Below are positions 47,329 through 56,786 of a stretch of 64,000 nt of DNA, piece after piece. Position 1 is the stretch's first letter. The number at the start of each line of letters is the position of its first letter. The notes below the pieces were generated by a model. That model did no database searches. It saw only the letters and a list, made by a program, of their open reading frames with translations, and was not told the DNA's origin. The stretch covers positions 82,609 to 146,608 of the forward strand of contig JAFROW010000002.1 in the NCBI GenBank assembly GCA_017429505.1. The letters run 5' to 3'. This DNA is from Clostridia bacterium. GTDB lineage: Bacteria > Bacillota > Clostridia > TANB77 > CAG-508. Both the position numbers and the translations under genes were made by a program.

Positions 47329-48308
47329 TATAGTTTTCTCCTTTTATAAAACACTTCTAATTCAGCCATTACCTCTTCTTTACTCTCCAACTCATTTATC
47401 TTACACCTAAACTCACTTGAATTTGGTAGCCCTTTTGTATAATACGCAAGATGTTTTCTAAACTCCCTAATACCTGTATATTCACCTTTTTCTGCAATTT
47501 CAAGTAAAAAATGTTCTTTTATTATTATAAATTTTTTCTTTAAAGAAACCTCAGACAATTTTTCGCCTGTTTCTAAAAAATGCTTTATTTTTTGAAAAAT
47601 CCACGGATTACCTAGCACTCCTCTTCCTATCATAATTCCGTCACATCCTGTTTTTTTGAACATATTTACAGCAGATTCTTCATCAACTATATCTCCATTT
47701 CCTATAACAGGAATATTTACCGCTTCTTTAACTTTCCTAATTTCTTCTAAATCTGCTTTTCCGGAATAATAATCTGTTCTTGTTCTACCATGAACTACAA
47801 TTGCAGATACTCCTAAACTCTCTGCAATTTTGGCAATTTCTGTTGCTACAATATTTTCTTTATCCCAACCTGTTCTTATCTTTAAAGTTACTGGAACTGT
47901 TGAATTTTTTACAACTGCATCAATTACTTTTCCTGCTTGTTGTAAATCTGTTAAAAGCTTGCTCCCGTCTCCATTTTTTGTAACCTTTGGAGCAGGACAC
48001 CCCATATTTATATCTACTATATCAGCAAGATTTGAAACGTATTTTGCTCCATAAGCCATTGCTTCTTCATCACTACCAAATATTTGTATAGAAATAGGTC
48101 TCTTTTCTCCATCAACCTTTAACAAAGTTTTTGTTTTTTCATCATTATATAGCAACGCCTTACTACTTACCATTTCTGTAACCACAAGCCCAGGTTCAAA
48201 CTTCTCACATATCAACCTAAATGGCAGGTCTGTAATACCTGCCATTGGTGCTAAAAATATATTATTTTTACATTTTACATTTCCAATATTTAATTCTTTT
48301 AAATACAT
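47328..48308 (-). CDS. dus: tRNA-dihydrouridine synthase
   Basis: 326 residues from ATG 48308 (MYLKELNIGNVKCKNN); a reading from 48347 would translate a dispersed repeat and lacks a ribosome site. FMN-binding TIM barrel: LAPMAGITDLPFR, VDINMGCPAPKVTKNGDGSKLL (catalytic Cys), VHGRTRTDYYSGKADLEEI, GNGDI and GRGVLGNPWIF. Reduces uridine in tRNA D-loops. Confidence 0.95.
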   Translation of the reverse strand: MYLKELNIGNVKCKNNIFLAPMAGITDLPFRLICEKFEPGLVVTEMVSSKALLYNDEKTKTLLKVDGEKRPISIQIFGSDEEAMAYGAKYVSNLADIVDINMGCPAPKVTKNGDGSKLLTDLQQAGKVIDAVVKNSTVPVTLKIRTGWDKENIVATEIAKIAESLGVSAIVVHGRTRTDYYSGKADLEEIRKVKEAVNIPVIGNGDIVDEESAVNMFKKTGCDGIMIGRGVLGNPWIFQKIKHFLETGEKLSEVSLKKKFIIIKEHFLLEIAEKGEYTGIREFRKHLAYYTKGLPNSSEFRCKINELESKEEVMAELEVFYKRRKL

Positions 48309-48328
48309 TTTACCACCCTTTAAATATG

Positions 48329-49507
48329 TCATTTTGACCCGTCCCATTTGACAAATGACAAATAGGTCATTTTAATCCGTCCCATTTGACCATAGTCTGA
48401 ACCTTTTGCCATATATATAGTTTTCTTTCTATTTCCACTAATGTTTAATAGCAGTCCTATACAAATAAAACTTGTAAGTAATGAGCTTCCTCCATAGCTT
48501 ACAAATAAAAGTGGAACACCTGTTATTGGTAAAAGTCCCATAGTCATTCCAATGTTTTCTGTCATGTGGAAAAAGAAAACTCCTGCTATTCCTGCTGCAA
48601 TATATGAGCCATAATCATCTCTTGCTGTTTTTGCAACATATAGTATTTTGTTAATTAAAAATACATAAGCAACAATTACTGCCGCAGATACCACAAATCC
48701 CATTTCTTCTCCAATTACAGGATAAATAAAATCTGTTGTTTTTGGAGATAAATATCCAAGCTGAGTTTGATTACCATTTAAAAGTCCCATTCCTGTAAGC
48801 TCTCCTGCACCAATTGCAAGTTTAGATTGTATTATATTATACCCTGACCCTTTTGGATCTGATTCAGGGTGTAAAAATACATCTATTCTTGTTTTTGCAT
48901 GTGCAGGTAAAACAAATTGATAAACAAGAGGCACAGCAACTGCAACTAAAACAACTGCAGCAATTATATATTTTTTATCTAATCCTGATACAAATAATAC
49001 CATGATAAGTGAAACTATATAAGTCATTGCGGTTCCAAAATCAGGTTGCATTATAATAAGTAAAACTGGAACTGCCACAACTGCCAAAGCTATAGCTAAT
49101 TTCCAAATTCGATTAATTTCTTCTTTTCCATTTATTTGAAGTCTTGCAATAACATAAGCTAAAAATAGTATTACAGTACCTTTTGCAATTTCTCCTGGTT
49201 GCAATGAAAATCCACCAATATTGAACCAACTACTTGCACCATTTATAGATTTTGTAAATAATACTGCAACTAGCAATAATAATGATAATCCATACAAAAT
49301 AGGTGAAATTTTTACCAATATTTTGTAATCTATAAAAGATACAATTACCATTATAACCAAACTAATTACAAACCATATAATTTGCTTTCTTAAATATTCA
49401 AAATTATCTGATTGAGTTGCAGAATAAAGTGCAACAAATCCCACTATGCATAGAAGGATTGCTAAAACTAATATCCACCACTCTACATTTTTTAAATTTC
49501 TATTCAT
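48329..49507 (-). CDS. rodA: Rod-shape/peptidoglycan polymerase RodA, repeat-derived tail
   Basis: 392 codons, about ten transmembrane helices. SEDS signature blocks are visible: ASSWFNIGGFSLQPGEIAKG, KGSGYNIIQSKLAIGAGELTGMGLLNGNQTQLGYLSPKTTDFIYPVIGEEMGF and PLLFVSYGGSSLLTSF. The last 18 codons (after SDYGQ) lie in a CAAATGGGACGG repeat and contain an in-frame CGG (48380-48378). A +1 shift there would end the protein three codons later at 48368. Elongation glycosyltransferase acting with a class B PBP. First gene of the rodA-minE-minD cluster in reverse order. Confidence 0.93.
   Translation of the reverse strand: MNRNLKNVEWWILVLAILLCIVGFVALYSATQSDNFEYLRKQIIWFVISLVIMVIVSFIDYKILVKISPILYGLSLLLLVAVLFTKSINGASSWFNIGGFSLQPGEIAKGTVILFLAYVIARLQINGKEEINRIWKLAIALAVVAVPVLLIIMQPDFGTAMTYIVSLIMVLFVSGLDKKYIIAAVVLVAVAVPLVYQFVLPAHAKTRIDVFLHPESDPKGSGYNIIQSKLAIGAGELTGMGLLNGNQTQLGYLSPKTTDFIYPVIGEEMGFVVSAAVIVAYVFLINKILYVAKTARDDYGSYIAAGIAGVFFFHMTENIGMTMGLLPITGVPLLFVSYGGSSLLTSFICIGLLLNISGNRKKTIYMAKGSDYGQMGRIKMTYLSFVKWDGSK
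48330..48396. repeat. CCGTCCCATTTG direct repeat at the end of rodA
   Basis: Two copies of TTTTGACCCGTCCCATTTGA / TTTTAATCCGTCCCATTTGA separated by an ACAAATGACAAATAGGTCA spacer. It supplies the RodA C-terminal codons and an alternative upstream start for dus. Related to the CCGTCCCC hairpins. Confidence 0.75.
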
Positions 49508-49618
49508 ATCTTCTCTCTTTTAAATATCATTAAAATCAAAATTCACTTGTTAATTATACGCGCAAATTTTAATCTTTTATCTTTGTTATTCTTTATTGGC
49601 TTATTTGTTTGTTTTTTC

Positions 49619-50332
49619 TTATTCTTCTTTATCAGATTCACTATTGCCAATATCTCTATTTTCTTCTTCTACAATTTTTTTTGCTTCTTCTATTTTTTCA
49701 TCTTCTTGTTTTTCTATTTCTTCTTCACTTTTATCATCTTCTTGTTTTTTTTCTTCTATTATTTTTACTTCTTTATCTCTTTCTTTTTCTTCAACTTCAG
49801 CTTCAATTTTTTCTTTTGTTTTATTTGTTTTTTGAGATTTCTGATTTATATCTTTTGTTTTTTCCTTATCGCCAACTTTTTTATATGAACTCTCTTTATT
49901 TTCTGTTTTGCTTAAATCTTCCTTTTTCTCTTTTTCGCTTGAAACTTCTGATTGATCTTTTTCAGATTTGTCTTCTTTTTTTTCTGTCTCTTTAGCAGAA
50001 TCTTCTTTGTTTAGCTCTTTTTTCATCCTTTTGTTTTCATCTTTTATATTTAATATAGGAATATTTGCATATAAAACTGGAGCACCTTGAGTTCCATCTT
50101 CATTAGCTTGATTTTTAAGTCTAACATCTAATGCTGATTCATCTATATCTATATATTTTTTTATAACTTCTATAATCTCTTGTCTCATTAAGTCTAGAAA
50201 ATCTGCAGATACATTTGCTCTATCTTGCATTAATACTAAATGCAATCTTTCTTTTGCTGTATCTCTTGAACTTGAACTTAACGCCTCTTTTTTGTTTGAC
50301 TTTTTGAATAATTTCTTAATGTTTTCAAACAT
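49619..50332 (-). CDS. minE: Cell division topological factor MinE with a long acidic tail
   Basis: 237 residues. Residues 1-90 are a standard MinE (KERLHLVLMQDRANVSADFLDLMRQEIIEVIKKYIDIDESALDVRL), which stimulates MinD ATPase. Residues 95-237 are an unusual Lys/Glu/Asp/Ser-rich tail with no fold. Normal MinE is about 88 residues. The tail contains many direct repeats (KEKKED, EKQEDE). Downstream of minD. Confidence 0.9.
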   Translation of the reverse strand: MFENIKKLFKKSNKKEALSSSSRDTAKERLHLVLMQDRANVSADFLDLMRQEIIEVIKKYIDIDESALDVRLKNQANEDGTQGAPVLYANIPILNIKDENKRMKKELNKEDSAKETEKKEDKSEKDQSEVSSEKEKKEDLSKTENKESSYKKVGDKEKTKDINQKSQKTNKTKEKIEAEVEEKERDKEVKIIEEKKQEDDKSEEEIEKQEDEKIEEAKKIVEEENRDIGNSESDKEE

Positions 50333-50420
50333 TGATTTACCTCCAATTTTTATCCTTTTTAGTTCTACTTTATTAGCTTTTTATTAAAAACTAATATACT
50401 CATAAAGCTATATAGATTTT

Positions 50421-51215
50421 TTATCCTTTTTTAAAAAATCCTTTTATCTTTGCCCATAATCCTTTTTCTCTGCCTGGTATTGTAATTTCAATGTCTTCTC
50501 CTAATACTCTTTTAGCAATTTCTAAATATGCTTTTCCTGATGGAGCTTTTTTGTTTTGTATAACCGGCTCTCCTTTATTTGTTTGTGTAATTATGTACTC
50601 ATCATCTGGAACTACACCAATTAAGTCTATAGAAAGTAAGTCTACAATGTCATCAACATCCATCATTTCGCCTTTTCTAACCATGTTTGGTCTAATTCTA
50701 TTTACTACTAATTCAGGATTTTTTATTTCTGCTGACTCCAATAATCCTATAATTCTGTCTGCATCTCTTATTGATGAAATTTCTGCTGTAGTTACCACTA
50801 TTGCTCTATCAGCTCCTGCTATTGCGTTTTTAAATCCTTGCTCAATTCCTGCAGGACAGTCTACTAAGATATAGTCAAATTCTTTTTTTAGTTTATCTGT
50901 AAGTTCTTTCATTTGTTCTTCATTTACTGCTGATTTATCTCGTGTTTGTGCAGCTGGTAGTAGGTATAATTCTTTAAATCTTTTATCTTTTATTAATGCT
51001 TGTCTTAATTTGCATTTTTCCTCAACAACATCTACAATATCATAAACAATTCTGTTTTCTAGTCCCATTACGACATCTAAGTTTCTTAGTCCAATATCTG
51101 TGTCTATTAATACTACTTTTTTTCCTTCTAATGCTAAACTTGATCCTAAATTTGCTGTCGTTGTTGTTTTTCCTACTCCACCTTTGCCTGATGTAATAAC
51201 TATAACTTCTCCCAT
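50421..51215 (-). CDS. minD: Septum site-determining ATPase MinD
   Basis: 264 residues. Deviant Walker A TSGKGGVGKTTTTANLG, IDTDIGLRNLDVVMGLENRIVYD, DCPAGIEQGFKNA, and a C-terminal amphipathic helix (GLWAKIKGFFKKG) that binds the membrane. Places the division septum with MinC and MinE. minC is not found in the window; the next upstream gene is the oppositely oriented tmk. Confidence 0.97.
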   Translation of the reverse strand: MGEVIVITSGKGGVGKTTTTANLGSSLALEGKKVVLIDTDIGLRNLDVVMGLENRIVYDIVDVVEEKCKLRQALIKDKRFKELYLLPAAQTRDKSAVNEEQMKELTDKLKKEFDYILVDCPAGIEQGFKNAIAGADRAIVVTTAEISSIRDADRIIGLLESAEIKNPELVVNRIRPNMVRKGEMMDVDDIVDLLSIDLIGVVPDDEYIITQTNKGEPVIQNKKAPSGKAYLEIAKRVLGEDIEITIPGREKGLWAKIKGFFKKG

Positions 51216-51374
51216 TATTTCTCCTCCTTAGGATTTTTGAAAATTCTAACATATATAATATATAACGATTTTGTCAAAAAGTCAATGATATTTACATAAA
51301 AAGCTAAAAATTTTCATATTTTAAAACAAATAAAGTGATTAATATATAAATTAAAATATATTTCAAATTTGGTA

Positions 51375-51403
51375 TTGAAAAATTTCATCTTTAAATATAT
51401 AAT
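51375..51403 (+). promoter_or_regulatory. tmk promoter
   Basis: TTGAAA (51375-51380), 17 bases, TATAAT (51398-51403). Confidence 0.8.
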
Positions 51404-51468
51404 AAATAAAAAAGAATTATTCTTTATAATTTTAACAATACTTATTCATAGAAAGGGATGTAATAAAA

Positions 51469-52143
51469 ATGGGAAAATTATTTGCAATAGAAGGAACAGA
51501 TGGAAGTGGAAAACAAACACAATTCACCAAACTATGTGAAAGGTTAAAAGCAGATGGAATAGACTTTAGAACTATAAGTTTTCCAAATTATGATAGTCCA
51601 TCATCTTCACTTGTAAAAATGTATTTGTCAGGTGAATTTGGAAAAAATGCAAAAGATGTAAGTGCATATATTGCTTCAACTTTTTATGCAGTAGATAGAT
51701 ATGCAACCTTTAAAACTGAAGGTTTAGAAGAGTATTATAAAAATGGTGGAATTATTTTAGCAGATAGATATACAACCGCAAATATGGTTCATCAAACAGG
51801 AAAAATAAAAGATCCTGTAGAAAGGCAAAAGTTTTTAGATTGGCTTTTAGACTTTGAGTTTAATCTTTATGGCTTGCCAAAGCCTACAAGAACATTTTTC
51901 TTAAATATGCCGACAGAATATGCAATTGAACTTATGAAAAATAGAGAAAATAAATTTACTCATAAACAAACAAAAGATATTCACGAAAGTGATGCAAATC
52001 ACCTTAAAGAAAGCTATGAAGCTGCATGCTCATTAGTTGATAAATATGATTGGTGTGAAATTAAATGTGTTAAAGACGGCAAAATCAGAACTATTGAAGA
52101 TATTCATGAAGAGATTTATGCAGAAGTTGAAAAATATATTTAA
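51469..52143 (+). CDS. tmk: Thymidylate kinase
   Basis: 224 residues. P-loop EGTDGSGKQTQF (residues 8-19), DRYATFKTEG, and ILADRYTTANMVHQTGK. Phosphorylates dTMP to dTDP for DNA synthesis. AAAGGGATG ribosome site; single-gene unit ended by a clear terminator. Confidence 0.93.
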   Translation: MGKLFAIEGTDGSGKQTQFTKLCERLKADGIDFRTISFPNYDSPSSSLVKMYLSGEFGKNAKDVSAYIASTFYAVDRYATFKTEGLEEYYKNGGIILADRYTTANMVHQTGKIKDPVERQKFLDWLLDFEFNLYGLPKPTRTFFLNMPTEYAIELMKNRENKFTHKQTKDIHESDANHLKESYEAACSLVDKYDWCEIKCVKDGKIRTIEDIHEEIYAEVEKYI

Positions 52144-52152
52144 AATACATTT

Positions 52153-52189
52153 AGGAGCTATTTAACAAATAAAATAGCTCCTGATTTTT
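52153..52189 (+). terminator. tmk terminator
   Basis: AGGAGCTATTT pairs with AAATAGCTCCT, followed by GATTTTTAT. Confidence 0.85.
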
Positions 52190-52274
52190 ATGTATTCATA
52201 ATGAATACTTTTTCAAAAAATCAATCGGATTCATAATCCAAGACTCTTTTGGAAATTGTCAACATATTTTGATA

Positions 52275-53000
52275 CTATTTCACCTTAATCAAATTCTTAA
52301 TTTTTTCAAACTTGCTATCACCAATACCTGTAACGTTTTTAATATCTTCTATTACCTTAAATTTTCCATTTTGATTCCTATGTTCAACAATCCTGCTAGC
52401 AAGTGAAGGACCAATTCCTGGTAATTCTTCAAGTTCATTTTCATTTGCTGTATTAATATTAATCACAGAACTTAGTGACTCACTATTACTATAATCATTT
52501 ACTATAACTACTTTTCCACTATCTTGAGTTATATATTCGTTTTTTGTATTTTCTTCTTGCCTGCTTTCCTCTCCATTTCCCGCTTCTCCGTTTCTATCTT
52601 TGTTAAATTCCTCATCATCATTACTCGGAATACGTATTTTCATCCCATCTTCTACCACATAAGCTAAATTAACATCTGTAATATCTGCATTTTCTGTTAG
52701 TCCCCCTGCTGCTTTAATAATATCTTCAATCCTACTCCCTTGTTTTACTTTAACAACTCCCGGATTTTTCACCTCACCTGTAACATGAACAGCCATCATC
52801 TCTTCCTCCTCATCTTCATTTTTTTCTTTTTCATTACTTTGAGCATTTCCTTTTGTACTCTCCTTTGAATTCGATGCCAAAATTTCATCAGAATTAACTT
52901 CGTCAAAATTTTTTGAATCATAAATTTTCCATCCTACCAATATAATTACCAATATTCCAATAATTATAACTATTTTTCTTTGTTTTAAAAATTCTATCAT
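52275..53000 (-). CDS. comEA: ComEA-type DNA-binding competence protein
   Basis: 241 residues. One N-terminal membrane anchor (residues 8-26), a Ser/Glu/Asn-rich linker, a SLBB domain (MMAVHVTGEVKNPGVVKVKQGSRIEDIIKAAGG), another acidic linker, and two HhH motifs (INTANENELEELPGIGPSLASRIVEHR...NVTGIGDSKFEKI). It would bind incoming DNA outside the membrane. No comEC or comEB is seen downstream. Confidence 0.93.
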   Translation of the reverse strand: MIEFLKQRKIVIIIGILVIILVGWKIYDSKNFDEVNSDEILASNSKESTKGNAQSNEKEKNEDEEEEMMAVHVTGEVKNPGVVKVKQGSRIEDIIKAAGGLTENADITDVNLAYVVEDGMKIRIPSNDDEEFNKDRNGEAGNGEESRQEENTKNEYITQDSGKVVIVNDYSNSESLSSVININTANENELEELPGIGPSLASRIVEHRNQNGKFKVIEDIKNVTGIGDSKFEKIKNLIKVK

Positions 53001-53019
53001 ATTATACCTTCTTTCTAGG

Positions 53020-53135
53020 TTCCTTTTTAGGACTGAGGAAAAAAGAACCTTGCTTAATTTTCCATATTAATTGAGCTATATCATTAGTAACCTTTTATAT
53101 GAGTGAATTTTTTCTCCGTCCCCAAATTCACTCTT
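53020..53135. repeat. CCGTCCCC-type hairpin repeats between comEA and dacA
   Basis: Two hairpins: AGGTTC/GAACCT (53018-53052) around a TTTTTAGGACTGAGG core, and GAGTGAATTT/AAATTCACTC (53100-53132) around TTTCTCCGTCCCC. Each matches the repeats near 13.4 and 40.4 kb. Confidence 0.75.
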
Positions 53136-53162
53136 GCAAATTTTTTTCAAATATAGTATAGT
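53134..53162 (+). promoter_or_regulatory. dacA promoter
   Basis: TTGCAA (53134-53139), 17 bases, TATAGT (53157-53162). The -35 box abuts the repeat hairpin. Confidence 0.7.
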
Positions 53163-53194
53163 ATTCTTATGTACTTTTTTAAGGAGAAATTAAA

Positions 53195-54520
53195 GTGGAA
53201 ACAAACAGACAAATAAACAAAAAAATCAAATTATTCTATATAATTACAATATTTATAATAATATCACTATTTGGGGGATTATTTAATGCAAATTACTCTT
53301 ATGCTGATAATTTAGAAAATCCAACAAACATAAATAATCCACATAGTATAGCAAATGATCAGCTAAAAATCTATTCAAATGCAGCTATTATAATAGAGAA
53401 TAAAACAGGAAAAGTTCTTTATGAGAAAAATTCTGAACAAAAGATGTACCCAGCAAGTACAACGAAAATTTTAACAGCTGTTTTAGTAATTGAAAAAGGA
53501 AACTTAAAAGACAAAACTATAGTGTCAAGAACAGCTATAGCAGAAATGAAATCAGGATATACATCAGCAGATTTAGTTGAAGGTGAAGTTCTTTCTATTG
53601 AGCAGTTACTTGAAGTTCTATTAGTTCGTTCAGCAAATGATGCTTCAAATGTTTTAGCAGAATATATATCTGGCTCTATACCTCAATTTGTTAATCTTAT
53701 GAATGCTAAATTACAAGAATTGGGTTGTACTAATACTCATTTTGTAACAACAAATGGTCTACATGATGACAATCACTACACTACTGCCAAAGATATGGCT
53801 ATAATCGCAAAATATTGTATGGGAAATGCTACTTTTAGAAAAATCGTTTCTATGCCTAGATGCATTATTCCAGCAACAAATAAAAGTGCTGAAAGAGTTT
53901 ATAAAAATACCAATGATTTAATAATTAATACTTCTATATACTACTATCCAGGTTGTATTGGAATAAAAACAGGTTTTACATCACAAGCTCAAAATTGTTT
54001 AATTTCCGCTTGTAATAAGAATGGCTTACAAACTATAGCTGTTGTTCTTGGAGCTTCTCTTACAGAAAATAGACGAAGTGCAAGATATGTTGATTCAAAA
54101 ACATTATATGATTATGCTTATAAAAACTTTGCCTTTTCAAAAATTGCTACAGCAGGTACTATTCAAAAAACAATTGAAGTTCAAGGTGCAACACAAGAAA
54201 CTAAAAACTTAAATTTATTATTACAAAATGATATTACATCACTTGTAAATAAAAAATATAGCCAAACTATTACACCAAAAATTGAGTTAAATGAAAACAT
54301 TTCAGCTCCAATTGCTCAAAATACTATACTTGGTAAAGTAACCTATACTATTGATGGGCAATCTTATACCTCAAATTTAATTGCAGAACATAATGTAGAA
54401 AAAGATGAAACTAAGATTACTTTAATAAGATTTTCAATTTTAATTGGATTTTTAGTTATAATTCTTATAATATTTATGATTCTAATTATTACTATATTTA
54501 AAAAATTAAAGAAAAAATAA
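53195..54520 (+). CDS. D-alanyl-D-alanine carboxypeptidase (DacA/DacF-type)
   Basis: 441 residues from GTG 53195 (AAGGAG). Signal anchor (residues 11-34); S11 active-site triad: Ser88-x-x-Lys91 in PASTTK, Ser146-Ala-Asn148 in RSANDAS, and the IKTGFTSQ motif. C-terminal PBP5-like beta domain and a single membrane helix near 415-437. Trims the terminal D-Ala of peptidoglycan stem peptides on the outer face of the membrane. A terminator follows. Sporulation (DacF) or vegetative role cannot be distinguished. Confidence 0.93.
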   Translation: METNRQINKKIKLFYIITIFIIISLFGGLFNANYSYADNLENPTNINNPHSIANDQLKIYSNAAIIIENKTGKVLYEKNSEQKMYPASTTKILTAVLVIEKGNLKDKTIVSRTAIAEMKSGYTSADLVEGEVLSIEQLLEVLLVRSANDASNVLAEYISGSIPQFVNLMNAKLQELGCTNTHFVTTNGLHDDNHYTTAKDMAIIAKYCMGNATFRKIVSMPRCIIPATNKSAERVYKNTNDLIINTSIYYYPGCIGIKTGFTSQAQNCLISACNKNGLQTIAVVLGASLTENRRSARYVDSKTLYDYAYKNFAFSKIATAGTIQKTIEVQGATQETKNLNLLLQNDITSLVNKKYSQTITPKIELNENISAPIAQNTILGKVTYTIDGQSYTSNLIAEHNVEKDETKITLIRFSILIGFLVIILIIFMILIITIFKKLKKK

Positions 54521-54526
54521 TTTATG

Positions 54527-54554
54527 GAGGCTACTTTAAGTAGCCTCTTTTTTT
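54527..54554 (+). terminator. dacA terminator
   Basis: GAGGCTACTT pairs with its exact complement AAGTAGCCTC, followed by TTTTTTT. Confidence 0.95.
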
Positions 54555-54617
54555 CTACACAATAAATTCTTAACTTTTGTATGCTACTAAATATATACAA
54601 TATGCCTAAAAGATTTT

Positions 54618-56006
54618 TTATTTTTTATAGTCCTTACCTAAGATAATTGTTACATCAACTTTACTTGCTCTTGAACTTGATGAAATTACTCCAGTTCCAA
54701 GTACTGATTTTAAATTTGATGTTGTATCTTCAGATAAATTTGCTTTATTTATTATTGTTGTTACTTGGGTAGTAGAAGTCTTCCCTGTTTTATAAACATT
54801 GTATCCTTCATCTTTTAATGCTTTTGTAGCTTTTGTAAGAAGGTTGCTGTCTCCACTACCATTTAAAATTTCTACTTTTATTTTTGATTTGTCTTGCTTA
54901 TCTTTTTGTGAATTTGATGTAGTTTTTGTACTTGAGGTTTCATTAGTTGTATTTGTTTTGGATGATGTTGCTGTAGAATTTGTGCTAGTATTTGTATCTG
55001 TTCCTTCATCATCTTTTTCTTCTTTTGTTTTTTCGTTTTTAAACAATTCTTCTACCAAATCTTCTGTCTTATTTTCGTCTGCTAAGAAGAACCACAATCC
55101 TGTACCTGCAGGTATTCTTGTTGAATCTCCTGGTATATTTTCTGATTGAAGATTGTCTGTATTAAATTCAACTGCATAAGGAATGTATTCTTTAATTTGG
55201 TTCCAATCTTTTATATTTGTTTTAACATTTCTTTTAACTATATCTATTAAATCTCCAATTTTTGTAATGTTTTTAGCTTGCAAAGTTTGCTTTGCTACAG
55301 CTTTTATAAATTCTCTTTGAGTTCTCATTCTACCAAAGTCATCATTTCCATATTCAGCAGGATATGTAGTGTTTGAATTGCTTTTTCTAAATCTTACAAG
55401 TCCTTCTGCTTGTTCACCATTTAATTTTTGTTTTCCTTTTTTTAGGTTGATATATAACCCTTGTCTTTTACTTGTATAGTACATATTTATAGGAACATCA
55501 AATTCGACTCCACCAATTTCATCAACTAATTCAACTAATGCATTATTACTTATAACTACATAATATTTTAAGTCTAGTCCTGTTAATGCATTAACTTTTT
55601 TTAAAGTTCCTTCTGCTCCTTCTTTTTGATAAATAGCATTAATTTTATCATAAGAATCTGCTCTTAGCTTACTTGCTCCTACAAATGTATCTCTTGGAAT
55701 TGAAAGCAATGTTGCTTTTTGTGTAGCTGGATTGTATGATGCTACCATTATTGTATCTGTAAGTGGTGTTGAAATATCTTCACTTACTCCTAATATTAAT
55801 ACTTGCAAATTTCCTAATTCTTGTGGATCTTTTACAGTGGATCCTACCATTGTTTTTATCATTCCTTGCAAGCCCCAACCATTTTTAAATGTACTATATC
55901 CTATAAAGCCACCTACAAATAATACAATCAAAATAATAATTATTAAAAAGAATTTAAGTATCCCTTTTAATATAGGGTGCTTCTTTTTGTTCATTTCATC
56001 TTTCAT
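54618..56006 (-). CDS. LytR-CpsA-Psr family wall-polymer ligase
   Basis: 462 residues from ATG 56006 (AAAAGGAAAG). Basic cytoplasmic start, one membrane helix (residues 15-35), LCP catalytic domain (GVSEDISTPLTDTIMVASYNPATQKATLLSIPRDTFV, INAIYQKEGAEGTL, RFRKSN...DDFGRMRTQREF) and a C-terminal LytR_C domain (VEILNGSGDSNLLTKATKALKDEGY). LCP enzymes attach teichoic acids or capsule to peptidoglycan. A Thr/Ser-rich linker joins the domains. Confidence 0.93.
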   Translation of the reverse strand: MKDEMNKKKHPILKGILKFFLIIIILIVLFVGGFIGYSTFKNGWGLQGMIKTMVGSTVKDPQELGNLQVLILGVSEDISTPLTDTIMVASYNPATQKATLLSIPRDTFVGASKLRADSYDKINAIYQKEGAEGTLKKVNALTGLDLKYYVVISNNALVELVDEIGGVEFDVPINMYYTSKRQGLYINLKKGKQKLNGEQAEGLVRFRKSNSNTTYPAEYGNDDFGRMRTQREFIKAVAKQTLQAKNITKIGDLIDIVKRNVKTNIKDWNQIKEYIPYAVEFNTDNLQSENIPGDSTRIPAGTGLWFFLADENKTEDLVEELFKNEKTKEEKDDEGTDTNTSTNSTATSSKTNTTNETSSTKTTSNSQKDKQDKSKIKVEILNGSGDSNLLTKATKALKDEGYNVYKTGKTSTTQVTTIINKANLSEDTTSNLKSVLGTGVISSSSRASKVDVTIILGKDYKK

Positions 56007-56126
56007 ATTTTTCTTTCCTTTTTCTTTTATTTTTATAAAAATTAAATTTCTACAAATTTGAGTCCACTCTAGTATAACAGAAATCTTCGCAAATATCAAT
56101 ATTTAATTGTAAATTTTTGGTGAATT

Positions 56127-56765
56127 CTAAAATATAATGTTTAATATCAGATTATTTGCATATAAATATTTACTAACCAAAGAAGTATTAATCAAATTAG
56201 CAATCATTCCTGAATTATTTACTGACATCACAAAAAACATTATAGCTAAAAATATGTAAATTATAAACATACCTCTAATCGCTCCATAAATCGTTCCACC
56301 TGCCTTGTTGAATTGTTTTATTATAGGGAGATTAGCAATTTCTTCTACAACGAATTTGAGAAGAATTAGACCTATTCTAACAACTACAAACAAAACAATA
56401 GCAGTTCCAATTGCTACAACTTTTTCACTAATAACTTTTGCTGTTTCCTCTACAACATTATTTGCTGTATTAGTTATAGGTGAAGTAACATATTCTTGAA
56501 TATATTTATTAATTCCGTTTTCATCTTGTTCATTTTCTTTGTTTTGTATTACTCCTTTTTCTATAATTACATTTTTAATATTGTCATCAATTTCTGTATT
56601 CTTTATTACAGCATTTGTTATTGGGGTATATAAAATCCATGTAATAATAATAGCAACTAAAAATGCACATAAATTAAATACAACACTTATCAATCCCTTT
56701 TTATATCCAAAAAATATACTTAAAACTAAGATTGCCAAAAGCATAATATCTAAAACAATTCCCAT
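56127..56765 (-). CDS. CvpA-family membrane protein
   Basis: 212 residues, four or five membrane helices. DIMLLAILVLSIFFGYKKGLISVVFNLCAFLVAIIITW and the final FNKAGGTIYGAIRGMFIIYIF match the CvpA family. An extracytoplasmic loop is expected near residues 60-110. Role unknown (colicin V production in the namesake; envelope maintenance). Confidence 0.85.
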   Translation of the reverse strand: MGIVLDIMLLAILVLSIFFGYKKGLISVVFNLCAFLVAIIITWILYTPITNAVIKNTEIDDNIKNVIIEKGVIQNKENEQDENGINKYIQEYVTSPITNTANNVVEETAKVISEKVVAIGTAIVLFVVVRIGLILLKFVVEEIANLPIIKQFNKAGGTIYGAIRGMFIIYIFLAIMFFVMSVNNSGMIANLINTSLVSKYLYANNLILNIIF

Positions 56766-56786
56766 TATTAAATCACTCCTATCAAC

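Noticed and set aside
47309..48347. Longer dus reading from 48347
   Set aside because: The extension is repeat-derived, overlaps the rodA end and lacks a ribosome site; 48308 has one.
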